From assembly GCF_012979275.1 (NCBI RefSeq), contig NZ_JABASZ010000003.1, forward strand, positions 1 to 64,000: DNA of 64,000 bases, read 5' to 3'. The first letter of the stretch is position 1. Each line of letters begins with the position of its first letter. Position numbers and translations under genes: made by a program. A model generated the notes under the pieces. That model saw nothing but the letters and a program-made list of their open reading frames with translations, was not told where the DNA came from and did not search any database. The stretch is from Pseudopontixanthobacter vadosimaris. Its GTDB lineage: Bacteria > Pseudomonadota > Alphaproteobacteria > Sphingomonadales > Sphingomonadaceae. Of the stretch, positions 25,805-34,482 are shown piece after piece.

Positions 25805-26539
25805 TCATTGCAGACCCTTTCGCTCGGCAGCACGCATCGCAAACCGGATCCGCCTGGCTCCAAGCCGCTCGCGTGCCGTAACATGCCGACTGGCGAGAGC
25901 CGCGCGCGCATCACCAGTCACCTGCCGCAAATTAGCCACCATCGCTGCAATGGCCTCGCACTGCTCGTCGCGCTCGGCACCCTCGACGACAGCTCGCGTC
26001 TCGGCCACGAGACCAGGAACGTGACGGCGGATGAAAGTCGCCAGATCGGTGGCTGCAGGATCGATATCTGCAGCCGCTTCGAACGAAGCGAGGAAGCGCG
26101 CGCAAATCTCGCGATCGTCCCCGAGCGCCTCACCTGGCGCCATCCGCAACGCGTCATCCCACGCTTTGGCTAATGAATCCGCATCCTTAAGGGAAAGGGT
26201 GCGTTCGATGGGCTTCGCAGGGATTGGGCTAAGTTCGACGCCTGGCACAGTATGTGAAGGCTCAGCATCCATCGCTTTCCCGGTCCGATTACGCCATCTA
26301 CCGACCACCAAAAGAGCCGGGAGAAACGCAAGCAGGACGACGAGGATGCCGACCGTCATGCCATCGGCACCCGATTGCATCGCAATTACGCCCGCGCCGA
26401 CGCCCACTGCAATGGCCGCGCTCGCAGCAAGGATCAACCGCGCCATCAAGTCGATGATTGCCCGAAGGATGGCCATTCCGACAACGACCACAAATCCGCA
26501 CACGAAGACCGCCAGCACCAGCCCAAGGAACCACATCAT
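25805..26539 (-). CDS. Hypothetical membrane protein, divergent partner of the two-gene module
   Basis: A 244-residue protein that I do not recognise. Three hydrophobic helices fill residues 3-25, 31-55 and 63-82. The remaining 160 residues are soluble, helical and charged. A clear ribosome binding site (AAGGAG) lies 9 bp before the double ATG. It is divergent from the genes at 26670 and 27335, separated by 130 bp that should contain both promoters. Codon choice and composition match a real gene. No motif for an enzyme is visible. Confidence 0.7.
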   Translation of the reverse strand: MMWFLGLVLAVFVCGFVVVVGMAILRAIIDLMARLILAASAAIAVGVGAGVIAMQSGADGMTVGILVVLLAFLPALLVVGRWRNRTGKAMDAEPSHTVPGVELSPIPAKPIERTLSLKDADSLAKAWDDALRMAPGEALGDDREICARFLASFEAAADIDPAATDLATFIRRHVPGLVAETRAVVEGAERDEQCEAIAAMVANLRQVTGDARAALASRHVTARERLGARRIRFAMRAAERKGLQ

Positions 26540-26669
26540 ACAATCGAACTCCTTGGTAACTCATTCGCAATCGCCTGCGACAGAACCGGTCGCCGTTGTG
26601 CAGATAGACGTTTCTCTACTGGCATACATTGCGGATATGCGGAAAGAAGAGCCGAAACCGGGAGGACTC

Positions 26670-27338
26670 ATGGACATCGAAAAGCTGCTCCGCCGGCAGG
26701 CTGTAATGCACTGGCGCGACGAATTGCTGCTCGGCATCTGGCGCGTCGTCAACAAGGCCGGAATTGAAGCGAAGCGCAGCGTGGAGGATCATATATCCGA
26801 GGCAGGCCTGGCCGATACGCTGTGGGATCCGGCCAATTTTACGCGCGACAGGATCGACGGCATCATGCGCGTCGCCACTTCTGGCGGACTGGAGGGGCTT
26901 TTCACAGGAGCGGCAGAAGAACTTCGCGCGATCGACGAAGAGTACGGCAACCTTGCCGATGCTCTTCTCGCAAGCCTGCACTCCTTGCGGTTACCAGCTA
27001 TCGAGGAAGCTGCCGGTACGAATTCATCGGAAACTGTATTTGCGGCAGCGCCGACTGGTCGGCTCGCTGGTGCAATGGCAGCAATTTCGCGACAGGATCT
27101 TGTGAAGAGCGCCCGTGAATGGGGTAGCTGGGCGCTGGAAAAAGTGGGCGAGGCGAGCGATGCCGCCAGCCGGAAACTGCAGAGCGGCACTGGGCTTCAC
27201 GATCGCCTGCGACACTCCGCCCAAGCACGTATAGACACAGCGTGGATGGCCCCTGTCGGCGATCCGACGCCGCTGATGGGCCAGCTGATATCGGTGGTCG
27301 AGACCGTGGGAAGCGAAGCGAGGAGTATGGCACGATGA
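26670..27338 (+). CDS. Hypothetical helical protein, first gene of unknown module
   Basis: A 222-residue soluble, mostly helical protein with no recognised domain. It starts MDIEKLLRRQAVMHWRDELL, has an acidic middle part and a C-terminal segment with HSAQARIDTAWMAPVGDPTP. GGAGG at 26661-26665 sits 4 bp before the ATG at 26670 and decides this start; the open frame continues upstream to 26031 only because it shadows the divergent gene. Its stop overlaps the next ATG by 4 bp, so the two products are probably made in fixed ratio. No signal peptide or strong membrane helix is present. Confidence 0.72.
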   Translation: MDIEKLLRRQAVMHWRDELLLGIWRVVNKAGIEAKRSVEDHISEAGLADTLWDPANFTRDRIDGIMRVATSGGLEGLFTGAAEELRAIDEEYGNLADALLASLHSLRLPAIEEAAGTNSSETVFAAAPTGRLAGAMAAISRQDLVKSAREWGSWALEKVGEASDAASRKLQSGTGLHDRLRHSAQARIDTAWMAPVGDPTPLMGQLISVVETVGSEARSMAR

Positions 27339-28444
27339 GTGCACTTGGAGGAACCTTTCACGCAGCCGCAGAGGCAATACCGGGAATCACCTCTGGCAAG
27401 CTCCAGATCGTCGGGTCAGTCGTGCGCCACGCTTCCGGGCCGCTAAAAGGTAAAATCCATTCTTACCTGCAGGAAACCGGCCTCGTCGGCAGCCTGCTCG
27501 ATTCCTTCAAAGCTTCAGGCTCCACGCTGGCCAGGACCACCCTCGCCACAGGTAACCCCGCGATCGGAGCCGGCGTCGCCGCAACGCAGCTGGCGAGTTC
27601 GGTCGCCGCGAATGTCCAGAACGAATTTATTCGCCAGGGCGTCAATCGCGTCGAGGGAAAGGTCGATGCGCTTGCTGCCGGCATGGGCGCGCTGCAGAAT
27701 ATCGGGATCGCCAATCTCGCCCTCAGCGCTACCGGGATCGGGGTCTCGCTCGTCGGCTTCGGGATCATGAATGCCCGCCTCTCGAAGGTGGAGGAGAACC
27801 TGTCCGCATTGACCGAAGGGACCGATCGTATCCTCGCCGCAATTGAACGCATCCGGCAGGATCAGCTTGCAGCGGAATTTGCCTTCCTGCGTTCGCAGGT
27901 GAACCTGTTCGAGGAAGCATGGCTGATGACTGATACGGGGCGCGCCGCGCAGGTATGGCTCGGCATCGCCTTGGCAACTCGCCCTCACCAGGAACGATTC
28001 GAGGATCGCGCCCGTGAGCTGCTCCTCGACATGCCGCCCGAATATGCGCTCGCCGACCCGATGATTGATGCCATGTCACTGGCGGGCGGCCTGCGCGTTG
28101 CTTGTCTCATGGCCTGCAATGAAAGTGCAGCCGCCACGGCTGCGGCAAACGAGAATGCCCGGCAGATCGAGAGCCTCACCGGCAGTATCGGAAAGGCCGA
28201 CCTGGTTCTGGCGCGCCTACCGGCGGGTATCGACCGCGCATCGCAGGAATGGGAGAAAGCGCTCTCCGTTGCCGAAGCCGAAGCCGTTCCCGTGGCTGCA
28301 AGCTGGCGTCAGCGAGAAGCCATGGCCGCTACGCGCGCCGCGCCTCTTGCCCAGCTCGAGCGCGACGGCTTGATGCCGCGCGAGTGGCTCGCCGCAGCGC
28401 GTGCGAACACGAACGAGCCGCTTCTGCTGCTGAGAGCTGATTGA
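27335..28444 (+). CDS. Hypothetical helical protein with central hydrophobic segment
   Basis: A 369-residue protein of unknown family. Most of it is predicted long amphipathic helix. The region from about 55 to 150 is Ala/Gly-rich and contains a hydrophobic stretch near 130-150 (NIGIANLALSATGIGVSLVG), directly followed by a heptad-like coiled segment (SKVEENLSALTEGTDRIL). The layout of long helices around a weakly hydrophobic hairpin is seen in alpha-helical pore-forming proteins, but no sequence match is claimed. A second Ala-rich helical block lies near 250-300. It overlaps the upstream gene by 4 bp. The function is unknown. Confidence 0.72.
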   Translation: MSALGGTFHAAAEAIPGITSGKLQIVGSVVRHASGPLKGKIHSYLQETGLVGSLLDSFKASGSTLARTTLATGNPAIGAGVAATQLASSVAANVQNEFIRQGVNRVEGKVDALAAGMGALQNIGIANLALSATGIGVSLVGFGIMNARLSKVEENLSALTEGTDRILAAIERIRQDQLAAEFAFLRSQVNLFEEAWLMTDTGRAAQVWLGIALATRPHQERFEDRARELLLDMPPEYALADPMIDAMSLAGGLRVACLMACNESAAATAAANENARQIESLTGSIGKADLVLARLPAGIDRASQEWEKALSVAEAEAVPVAASWRQREAMAATRAAPLAQLERDGLMPREWLAAARANTNEPLLLLRAD

Positions 28445-28479
28445 GCGATGTCAGGAATCTTCGACACTATTATCAAATT

Positions 28480-28587
28480 TGTATTGTATTGCTCCGCCAA
28501 GCTGACGGCAATCTCGGCAGCCAGCATGGAAAAATATTCCTCCCCGGCTGCGTCGATCTCGTTCGATGACCAACCATCCCCGGCCAT
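28480..28587 (-). pseudogene. Fragment resembling the N-terminus of a defence-type hypothetical protein
   Basis: Reading the minus strand from 28587 gives an opening that begins WSSNEIDAAGEEYFSMLAAE a few residues after a Met. I associate the pattern W-S-x-x-E-x-x-x-x-x-x-x-Y-F-x-M-L-x-x-E-(I/L)-A with the N-terminus of proteins found beside restriction or defence genes. The expected continuation is lost after A-E-I-A, and the frame then runs antisense into the previous gene. I treat it as a truncated relic; the match is from memory and weak. Confidence 0.35.
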
Positions 28588-28593
28588 GATCTG

Positions 28594-28935
28594 TCAGTCG
28601 ACCACCGGATAGTTGGGCATGGTCCATTCCTCGTCCGGGTGATCCATCATCAGGTCGATGAACACCGGAAGCAGGCAACCGAGCAGCGCCGCGCCGTCAC
28701 GGACCTGATTGCGGTTGGCGTTGCTGTTCCGGGTCGCACCGCCGTGGACCAGCTGGTTCCTGAGCACATGGAGCCGGTCGAACAGGATCGACAGCACGAC
28801 CGGGGTATCCCGCTGCGCCAATGCGCGGTTCGCGGCGCGCTTGGCGGCTTCGATGGTGATCTCCCGACCGCCGCCACCGGTCTTGCTGGCGTGGTGCTTC
28901 CAGAAGGACGCGAAGCTATACTGGTTGTCGAGCAA
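28594..28935 (-). pseudogene. C-terminal part of a HEPN-domain protein
   Basis: About 113 codons encode the second half of a HEPN-type protein. The catalytic-type R-x4-6-H motif is visible in RLHVLRNQLVHGGAT. The C-terminus reads G-C-L-L-P-V-F-I-D-L-M-M-D-H-P and ends P-N-Y-P-V-V-D, as in a family I recall from genomic islands. Intact members have roughly 100 more residues upstream; here the frame is closed by a stop at about 28970 and the only start is a TTG in LLLDNQY. HEPN proteins are often RNases in toxin or defence systems. This copy is probably truncated, though the retained part looks undamaged. Confidence 0.6.
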
Positions 28936-28954
28936 CAGCCGGATTACATGGCGG

Positions 28955-29219
28955 TCAGGCCTTCGCCATCAATGCGTTGAGCGTGAGCGCCTGCGTAACG
29001 TCGCGCTCGTCCAGCAAGATGTAGCTCCAGTCCTTACCGTCCTCCTCGGCGGCGAAGAGGTTCGCCTGCTCCACCCATTTACGCGCGGCCCGCCGATGGA
29101 ACGCGCCTCGCTCCAGTCCATCCCGCTGTCGCCGCCAGGATGGATGTAGCCGCCCTCGATTGCCTCATCATAAAGATAGTCGTCCTCCGGGTTACCGACT
29201 TCGCCCAGAGATTGCCGTC
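28955..29219 (-). pseudogene. Frameshifted remnant of an unidentified gene
   Basis: Good coding sequence on the minus strand is spread over three frames. The 3' part, ending at a TGA at 28955-28957, reads RAARKWVEQANLFAAEEDGK and then SYILLDERDVTQALTLNAL. The middle part in another frame reads PEDDYLYDEAIEGGYIHPGG. The 5' part in a third frame reads TQTDEDGNLWAKS. Two frameshifts (near 29105 and 29190) therefore break the gene. I cannot name the family. It abuts the HEPN fragment, and the junction lies only 20 bp from that fragment's TTG, as if a deletion had fused two neighbours. Confidence 0.5.
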
Positions 29220-29330
29220 TTCATCGGTTTGGGTCGGGCCTCTATGCCGTGCTGACGCATGGAGGACGAGCCGCTGTTGCTCACCCTTGATCCAGCACGA
29301 TCGTTACGCGATATCGGCACCTGCAAAGGT

Positions 29331-29358
29331 TTGACAGACATCGATCGATCGATACTTT
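29331..29358 (+). promoter_or_regulatory. Possible sigma-70-like promoter of the aldehyde oxidoreductase operon
   Basis: TTGACA at 29331-29336 and TACTTT at 29353-29358 are separated by 16 bp. The spacer is a short tandem run of GATC-type repeats (ATCGATCGATCGA). The site lies about 110 bp before the small membrane-protein gene that leads the operon. The -10 match is poor. Confidence 0.35.
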
Positions 29359-29467
29359 TGAACCCAAACCGATCTTGGTGCGTTAACTGGTTCACGAAGG
29401 ATGATGGGGCGATGATCCGTATTCCTTCTACGCCCTTCGAAGGGCAGCATTACCGGAGTTTGCCAAG

Positions 29468-29671
29468 ATGAACATATTGCGCCGACGCACCAGGCTCGAG
29501 AAAATGGTTGATGCCGTTGCCAGCCGCCCGGTTCTTGCAGGCGGCGGGTTGCTCGCGGCAACAATCGTCGCAGCACTCGCGCTCAAGGCAGCATCCATAC
29601 CATTGCGCCGCCGCGATCCGGAGCGGCGGCTGCCCCCCGAAGGCTTCGCCAATCGCACGCATGCGGCATGA
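29468..29671 (+). CDS. Small single-pass membrane protein leading the oxidoreductase operon
   Basis: A 67-residue protein with a basic N-terminus (MNILRRRTRLEK), one helix at about 22-43 (VLAGGGLLAATIVAALALKAA) and a basic, Pro-rich tail. I do not recognise it. It starts 10 bp before the iron-sulfur subunit gene region, on the same strand, and ends 10 bp upstream of that gene's ATG, so it is probably cotranscribed. It might anchor the complex at the membrane, but this is only a positional guess. Confidence 0.5.
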   Translation: MNILRRRTRLEKMVDAVASRPVLAGGGLLAATIVAALALKAASIPLRRRDPERRLPPEGFANRTHAA

Positions 29672-29681
29672 AGGAACTGCT

Positions 29682-30202
<521 letters not shown>

Positions 30203-30206
<4 letters not shown>

Positions 30207-31219
30207 ACCGGTTCGGATATATCCGCCCGACCGAAGTGTCACAAGCGGTCGAAGCACTTGCAGCGGACCGGGAGGCGAAGATCATCGCGGGCGGCACCAA
30301 TCTTGTCGATCTGATGAAATACAATGTCGAACGGCCCAGCTCGATCATCGACATATCCAAGCTGCCGCTCGACACCATCGAGGAAACGGAAGGCGGGGGC
30401 CTGCGGATCGGCGCGTTAGTTACCAACAGCACGGTGGCGTATGACGAACGGGTGCAGGCGCGCTGGCCGATGCTGTCGAGCGCCCTTCTGGCAGGGGCGA
30501 CGGGGCAGTTGCGCAATGCGGCGACCACGGGCGGCAATCTGTTGCAGCGCACGCGCTGCTATTATTTCTACGATACCGGTACGCCGTGCAACAAGCGGGA
30601 GCCAGGTACCGGCTGCCCGGCAATCGGCGGGGTCAATCGCATCCACGCGATCCTGGGCGCGAGCGACGATTGCGTGGCGACGCATCCCAGCGACATGTGT
30701 GTCGCCATGGCGGCGCTGGAGGCGGAGGTTCTGGTCGAAGGGCCCGGCGGCTCCCGGCGCATTCCGATGGCGGACTTTCACCGCCTGCCGGGCGATACGC
30801 CGCAGCACGATACCACGCTTGCCGCCGACGAGTTGATCGTCGCGGTCGAGCTTCCTCCTGCCGGTTTTCCCGAGCATTACACCTATCTCAAACTGCGTGA
30901 CCGGCTCTCCTATGCTTTCGCGCTCGTATCCGTGGCCGTTGGCCTCAAGATGGACGGGGACACCATCCAGATCGCCCGCATCGCCCTTGGCGGGGTGGCG
31001 CACAAGCCCTGGCGGGTGCGCGGTGCGGAGGAAGCGCTGGAAGGCACGGCGGCGGCTCCGGCGGACTGTGCGAAAGCGGCGAACCTGCTGCTGGATGGCG
31101 CGCGCGGATTGAAGGACAACGCATTCAAGATCGAGCTGGCCCGGCGCGCCATCGTGCGGGCCATCGGCCAGGCCGTGGCTGCAACGCCGCAGTCGCAAAT
31201 CGACAAACGCATCGCCTGA
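30203..31219 (+). CDS. Aldehyde/xanthine oxidoreductase FAD subunit (PaoB-like)
   Basis: A 338-residue FAD-binding medium subunit. The PCMH-type FAD region shows [19 protein letters not shown], and [11 protein letters not shown] follows. After it comes a cysteine-rich loop, [19 protein letters not shown] and T-G-C-P-A, which matches the extra [4Fe-4S] loop of PaoB and 4-hydroxybenzoyl-CoA reductase. The enzyme therefore probably carries three iron-sulfur clusters. The C-terminal CO dehydrogenase flavoprotein domain (about 220-330) is present. It overlaps the small subunit gene by 4 bp and precedes the large subunit by 10 bp. Confidence 0.93.
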
Positions 31220-31229
31220 AGGAACCGAT

Positions 31230-33461
31230 ATGGCCACCGCACCCAATCCCATTGGCGAACCTGTAAACCGCATCGACGGTCCGCTAAAAGTAACCGGCGA
31301 GGCGCGCTACGCTGCAGAGTTCACCCCGCCCAATCTCACCCATGGTTATGTCGTGACAAGTGCGGTTGCACGCGGCAGGATCATCGGTTTCGATCTTGCT
31401 GCTGCGCGCAGTTTCCCCGGCGTGATCGAAGTGTTCACTCACGAAAACCGTCCGAACACCGCGTGGCTCGACCTCAAATACAAGGACCAGACCGCGCCCC
31501 CGGGTCATCCATTCCGGCCGCTTCACGACGAGCATATCCTCTACAGCGGACAGCCGATCGCTCTGGTCGTGGCGGACAGTTTCGAGGCCGCCCGCGATGC
31601 CGCCGCGCTGGTGCGGGCGCAGATCGAGCCTTCGGGCCATGCCACCGATATCCACCATGCGAAGGAACGCGCTTACAAACCGCCGGTGGGTCGTGCAGGT
31701 TTCGCCGGAGCGCCTTCCCCCCGCGGCAATGCGGACAAGGCGTTCGCGGCGGCTCCGATCCAGGTCGAGGCGGAGTATTCCGTCGCGATCGAACATCACA
31801 ACCCGATGGAGCCCCACGCGACGACGGTGCAGTGGAATGCGGACGGCTCGCTCGACATTCACGACAAGATCCAGGGTGTTACCAACAGCCAGGGCTATGT
31901 CGCCGGGGTGTTCGGATTGTCGAAGGACAAGGTCCGGGTGGCCACGCCTTTCGTGGGCGGCGCCTTCGGTTCCGGACTGCGCCCGCAATACCAGCTGTTT
32001 CTCGCCGTGATGGCGTCGCTGGCCTTGGAACGCTCCGTCAGGGTCGTGCTCACCCGTGATCAGATGTGGACTCATGTCTATCGCCCGCACACGCTGCAAA
32101 CCGTGAAGCTGGGCGCACGCGAGGATGGCACGCTGACCGCGATCAAGCACGATGCGATCGCGGGGACATCGACGTTCGAGGATCATCAGGAAGTGGTCGT
32201 GAATTGGTCGGGAATGCTCTATCATTGCGACAACGTCTCGCTGTCGCACAAGCTGGCCCGGCTCGATACCTATACCCCTTCGGACATGCGGGCACCGGGC
32301 GGTGCGCTTGGCGTATTCGCGCTGGAATCCGCGATGGACGAACTGGCCCATGCAGCCAATGTCGACCCCATCGAACTGCGCCTGCGCAATTATTCGCTGG
32401 AAGACGAGAACGAGAACAAGCGCTTCAGTTCCAAGGCGCTGCGCGCCTGTTACGAACGCGGCGCGGCGGCCATCGACTGGTCCCGGCGGGAACCGCAACC
32501 TCGCCGCTCCCGCGATGGGCGCGAACTGGCCGGAATGGGCATGGCCACGGGCGTGTGGGAAGCGCGCAGCAATGTGGCGACGGTGCGCATCGTCCTGGAC
32601 ACGGACGGCAAGCTGAAAGTCAGCACCGCATCGGCGGATATCGGCACCGGCACCTATACGATCCTCGCGCAGATTGCCGGGGAAACGCTGGGTCTACCGG
32701 TCGATGATATCACCGTAAAGCTGGGGGACAGCGACTTCCCCTTTGCGCCGATCGAGGGCGGGTCGATGACTGCGGCCACGGTCGGCAACGCGGTCCGGCT
32801 GGCGGGCGAGGCGATGCAGGACGATCTGTTCAAGCACGCGGCCAAGATAAAGGACGGACCCTTTACGAAACTGTCAAAAGACGATGTCGTGTTCGCAGAC
32901 GGGCGGATCGAAGTGAAAGCCGATCGCGGCACCGGCCTGTCCTATGGCGAAATCCTGAAAGCACGCGGGCTCGATCGGCTGGAGGCGAAGAAGACCAGCA
33001 CACCGCCCATGCTCAAGAAACTGAAATATGTCGGCTACACCCACTCGGCGATCTTCGCCGAGGTGCGGGTCGATGAAGAACTCGGGCAGGTGCGCGTAAT
33101 TCGCCTTGTCATCGCGGCGGCGGCGGGACGGATATTGAATGCGCAGACCGCGCGCAGCCAGATCATGGGCGCTGCCGTCATGGCGGTGGGCAAGACGCTG
33201 GAAGAGGAAACCATGACCGACAACCGCATCGGCCGGTTCATGAACCACAATCTCGCCGAATATCACGTTCCCGTGAATGCCGATATCGGTGACATCGAAG
33301 TCCTGTTCGTAGAAGAGGACGACGCGCTTTCTCCGATCGACGTGAAGGGGATAGGCGAAGTGGGCATCGTCGGCACCGGCGCGGCAATCGCCAATGCGGT
33401 TTTCAACGCTACGGGCAAGCGCGTGCGCGATTTGCCAATCACCATCGACAAATTGCTTTGA
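31230..33461 (+). CDS. Aldehyde/xanthine oxidoreductase molybdopterin subunit (PaoC-like)
   Basis: A 743-residue large subunit. The N-terminal hammerhead domain (about 1-140) is followed by the molybdopterin-binding domains with GGAFGSGLRPQYQ and the glutamate of K-G-I-G-E-V-G-I-V-G near the C-terminus, the likely catalytic base. Length fits PaoC-type rather than the 770-plus residue XdhB. Substrate is not evident: the PaoABC family oxidises a broad set of aromatic and aliphatic aldehydes with water as oxygen donor. No XdhC/PaoD-type cofactor-insertion chaperone is next to it, so that helper must be elsewhere. Reducing equivalents leave through the FAD subunit. Confidence 0.94.
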   Translation: MATAPNPIGEPVNRIDGPLKVTGEARYAAEFTPPNLTHGYVVTSAVARGRIIGFDLAAARSFPGVIEVFTHENRPNTAWLDLKYKDQTAPPGHPFRPLHDEHILYSGQPIALVVADSFEAARDAAALVRAQIEPSGHATDIHHAKERAYKPPVGRAGFAGAPSPRGNADKAFAAAPIQVEAEYSVAIEHHNPMEPHATTVQWNADGSLDIHDKIQGVTNSQGYVAGVFGLSKDKVRVATPFVGGAFGSGLRPQYQLFLAVMASLALERSVRVVLTRDQMWTHVYRPHTLQTVKLGAREDGTLTAIKHDAIAGTSTFEDHQEVVVNWSGMLYHCDNVSLSHKLARLDTYTPSDMRAPGGALGVFALESAMDELAHAANVDPIELRLRNYSLEDENENKRFSSKALRACYERGAAAIDWSRREPQPRRSRDGRELAGMGMATGVWEARSNVATVRIVLDTDGKLKVSTASADIGTGTYTILAQIAGETLGLPVDDITVKLGDSDFPFAPIEGGSMTAATVGNAVRLAGEAMQDDLFKHAAKIKDGPFTKLSKDDVVFADGRIEVKADRGTGLSYGEILKARGLDRLEAKKTSTPPMLKKLKYVGYTHSAIFAEVRVDEELGQVRVIRLVIAAAAGRILNAQTARSQIMGAAVMAVGKTLEEETMTDNRIGRFMNHNLAEYHVPVNADIGDIEVLFVEEDDALSPIDVKGIGEVGIVGTGAAIANAVFNATGKRVRDLPITIDKLL

Positions 33462-33642
33462 TACACCGAACCTGGTCTTCTCAAATCTGCGGAAAAGATT
33501 CAGCGGTTCTGGGAGAAGGAAGGGAACGGCCACGGCACGGGATTGCCAAGAAACAAGCACCGGATAGCAGGAACACTGTCACTCGGGCCTGGGAGAGGCC
33601 AATTTGGGGTGCAAAGATAAAGGACGGGTTCGATCGTTCAGC

Positions 33643-34380
33643 CTAGGATTTCTTCTTGCATCCCGCCAAGCCTTGCAGCTCCCACCCCATTTTGGCGTAT
33701 TCACTCATGTCCCGCTGGCCTGCAAACCCCGTGGCGGTAACGAATCCCTTCACCTTACCGCTATGGTTGGGAAGAGCGACTGCAATCGTTGCGATGCCCC
33801 GGAGATAGTTCCCATCATCGAGCGCCCAGCCGTGCACACGGGCATTTTCTACATCGCGCGAGAAATTACTTGCGCTGGGGGGTGATTGCCAGCGCAGCGA
33901 TGTGACAATCTCGGCAACTTCCTCACGCTCCAAGCCTTCCACTGCGGCGAGGCAGCGTCCCATCGCACCAAGGTGGACCGGAAGTCTTTGGCCCGCGACA
34001 AGGTGAATTCGGGTGCTGTCCGGACTGTCGAACACCTCTTTCAGGATCACGCGCGTGCCGAGGCGAGACCAGATCCCACAGGTGACCAGATGGTCTCGCG
34101 CAAACCGACGCAAGCCCGTTCGCAGCACATCGCTTAACAGCACGTCGGCAGACTCTGTGAAGAATGTGCGTAGATCGGAGACCGTGGCGTAAGTCTTGCG
34201 GCCCGGTTCGAAATCCACCAGCTCTTCATGCAACAGCGTCCGCAGCAATTCGAGACAGGTGCTCGGAGCAAGGGCAAGCTCGCGCGCAACGGCATTCACG
34301 CCCCTTGGCTCGCCCACGGATAGCAGGCGCAAAATCGCCGCGGCGCGACTTACCGACTTGACCAAGCGGGGCATACGCAT
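33643..34380 (-). CDS. IclR family transcriptional regulator
   Basis: A 245-residue IclR protein. A winged helix-turn-helix (about 5-70) includes S-V-S-R-A-A-A-I-L-R-L-L and L-A-P-S-T-C-L-E-L-L-R-T-L as recognition helix. The C-terminal effector domain (80-240) has the G-x-x-G-R-C-L-A-A core (GAMGRCLAAVEG) and a late G-I-A-T-I-A-V-A-L-P strand. It is divergent from the catabolic operon at 34483, with a palindromic site in between, so it probably controls that operon in response to a substrate or CoA intermediate. Activator or repressor mode cannot be told. Confidence 0.92.
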   Translation of the reverse strand: MRMPRLVKSVSRAAAILRLLSVGEPRGVNAVARELALAPSTCLELLRTLLHEELVDFEPGRKTYATVSDLRTFFTESADVLLSDVLRTGLRRFARDHLVTCGIWSRLGTRVILKEVFDSPDSTRIHLVAGQRLPVHLGAMGRCLAAVEGLEREEVAEIVTSLRWQSPPSASNFSRDVENARVHGWALDDGNYLRGIATIAVALPNHSGKVKGFVTATGFAGQRDMSEYAKMGWELQGLAGCKKKS

Positions 34381-34387
34381 CCTTCCT

Positions 34388-34417
34388 ATTCGAAATACCG
34401 AATGGATCTATTCGAAT
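34388..34417. promoter_or_regulatory. Candidate IclR operator between divergent genes
   Basis: Two related palindromes lie side by side. ATTCG-N6-CGAAT spans 34388-34403, the size typical of IclR sites, and the perfect 8-mer ATTCGAAT spans 34410-34417. They begin 8 bp from the regulator's ATG and end about 65 bp before the first operon gene, so binding could affect both directions. Confidence 0.55.
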
Positions 34418-34482
34418 GCTTGAAAGATCGCGCGCAAGCAGTCAACCCGGACTGCGACAGACAAAGCGGGAGATTCGAAGCC

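Noticed and set aside
26031-26669. Upstream extension of the 222-residue hypothetical gene
   Set aside because: This part of the frame shadows the divergent membrane-protein gene; a GGAGG site marks the real start at 26670.
28709-29149. Plus-strand frame of 146 codons over the HEPN region
   Set aside because: The minus strand clearly carries the HEPN C-terminus and other coding remnants, so this is a shadow.
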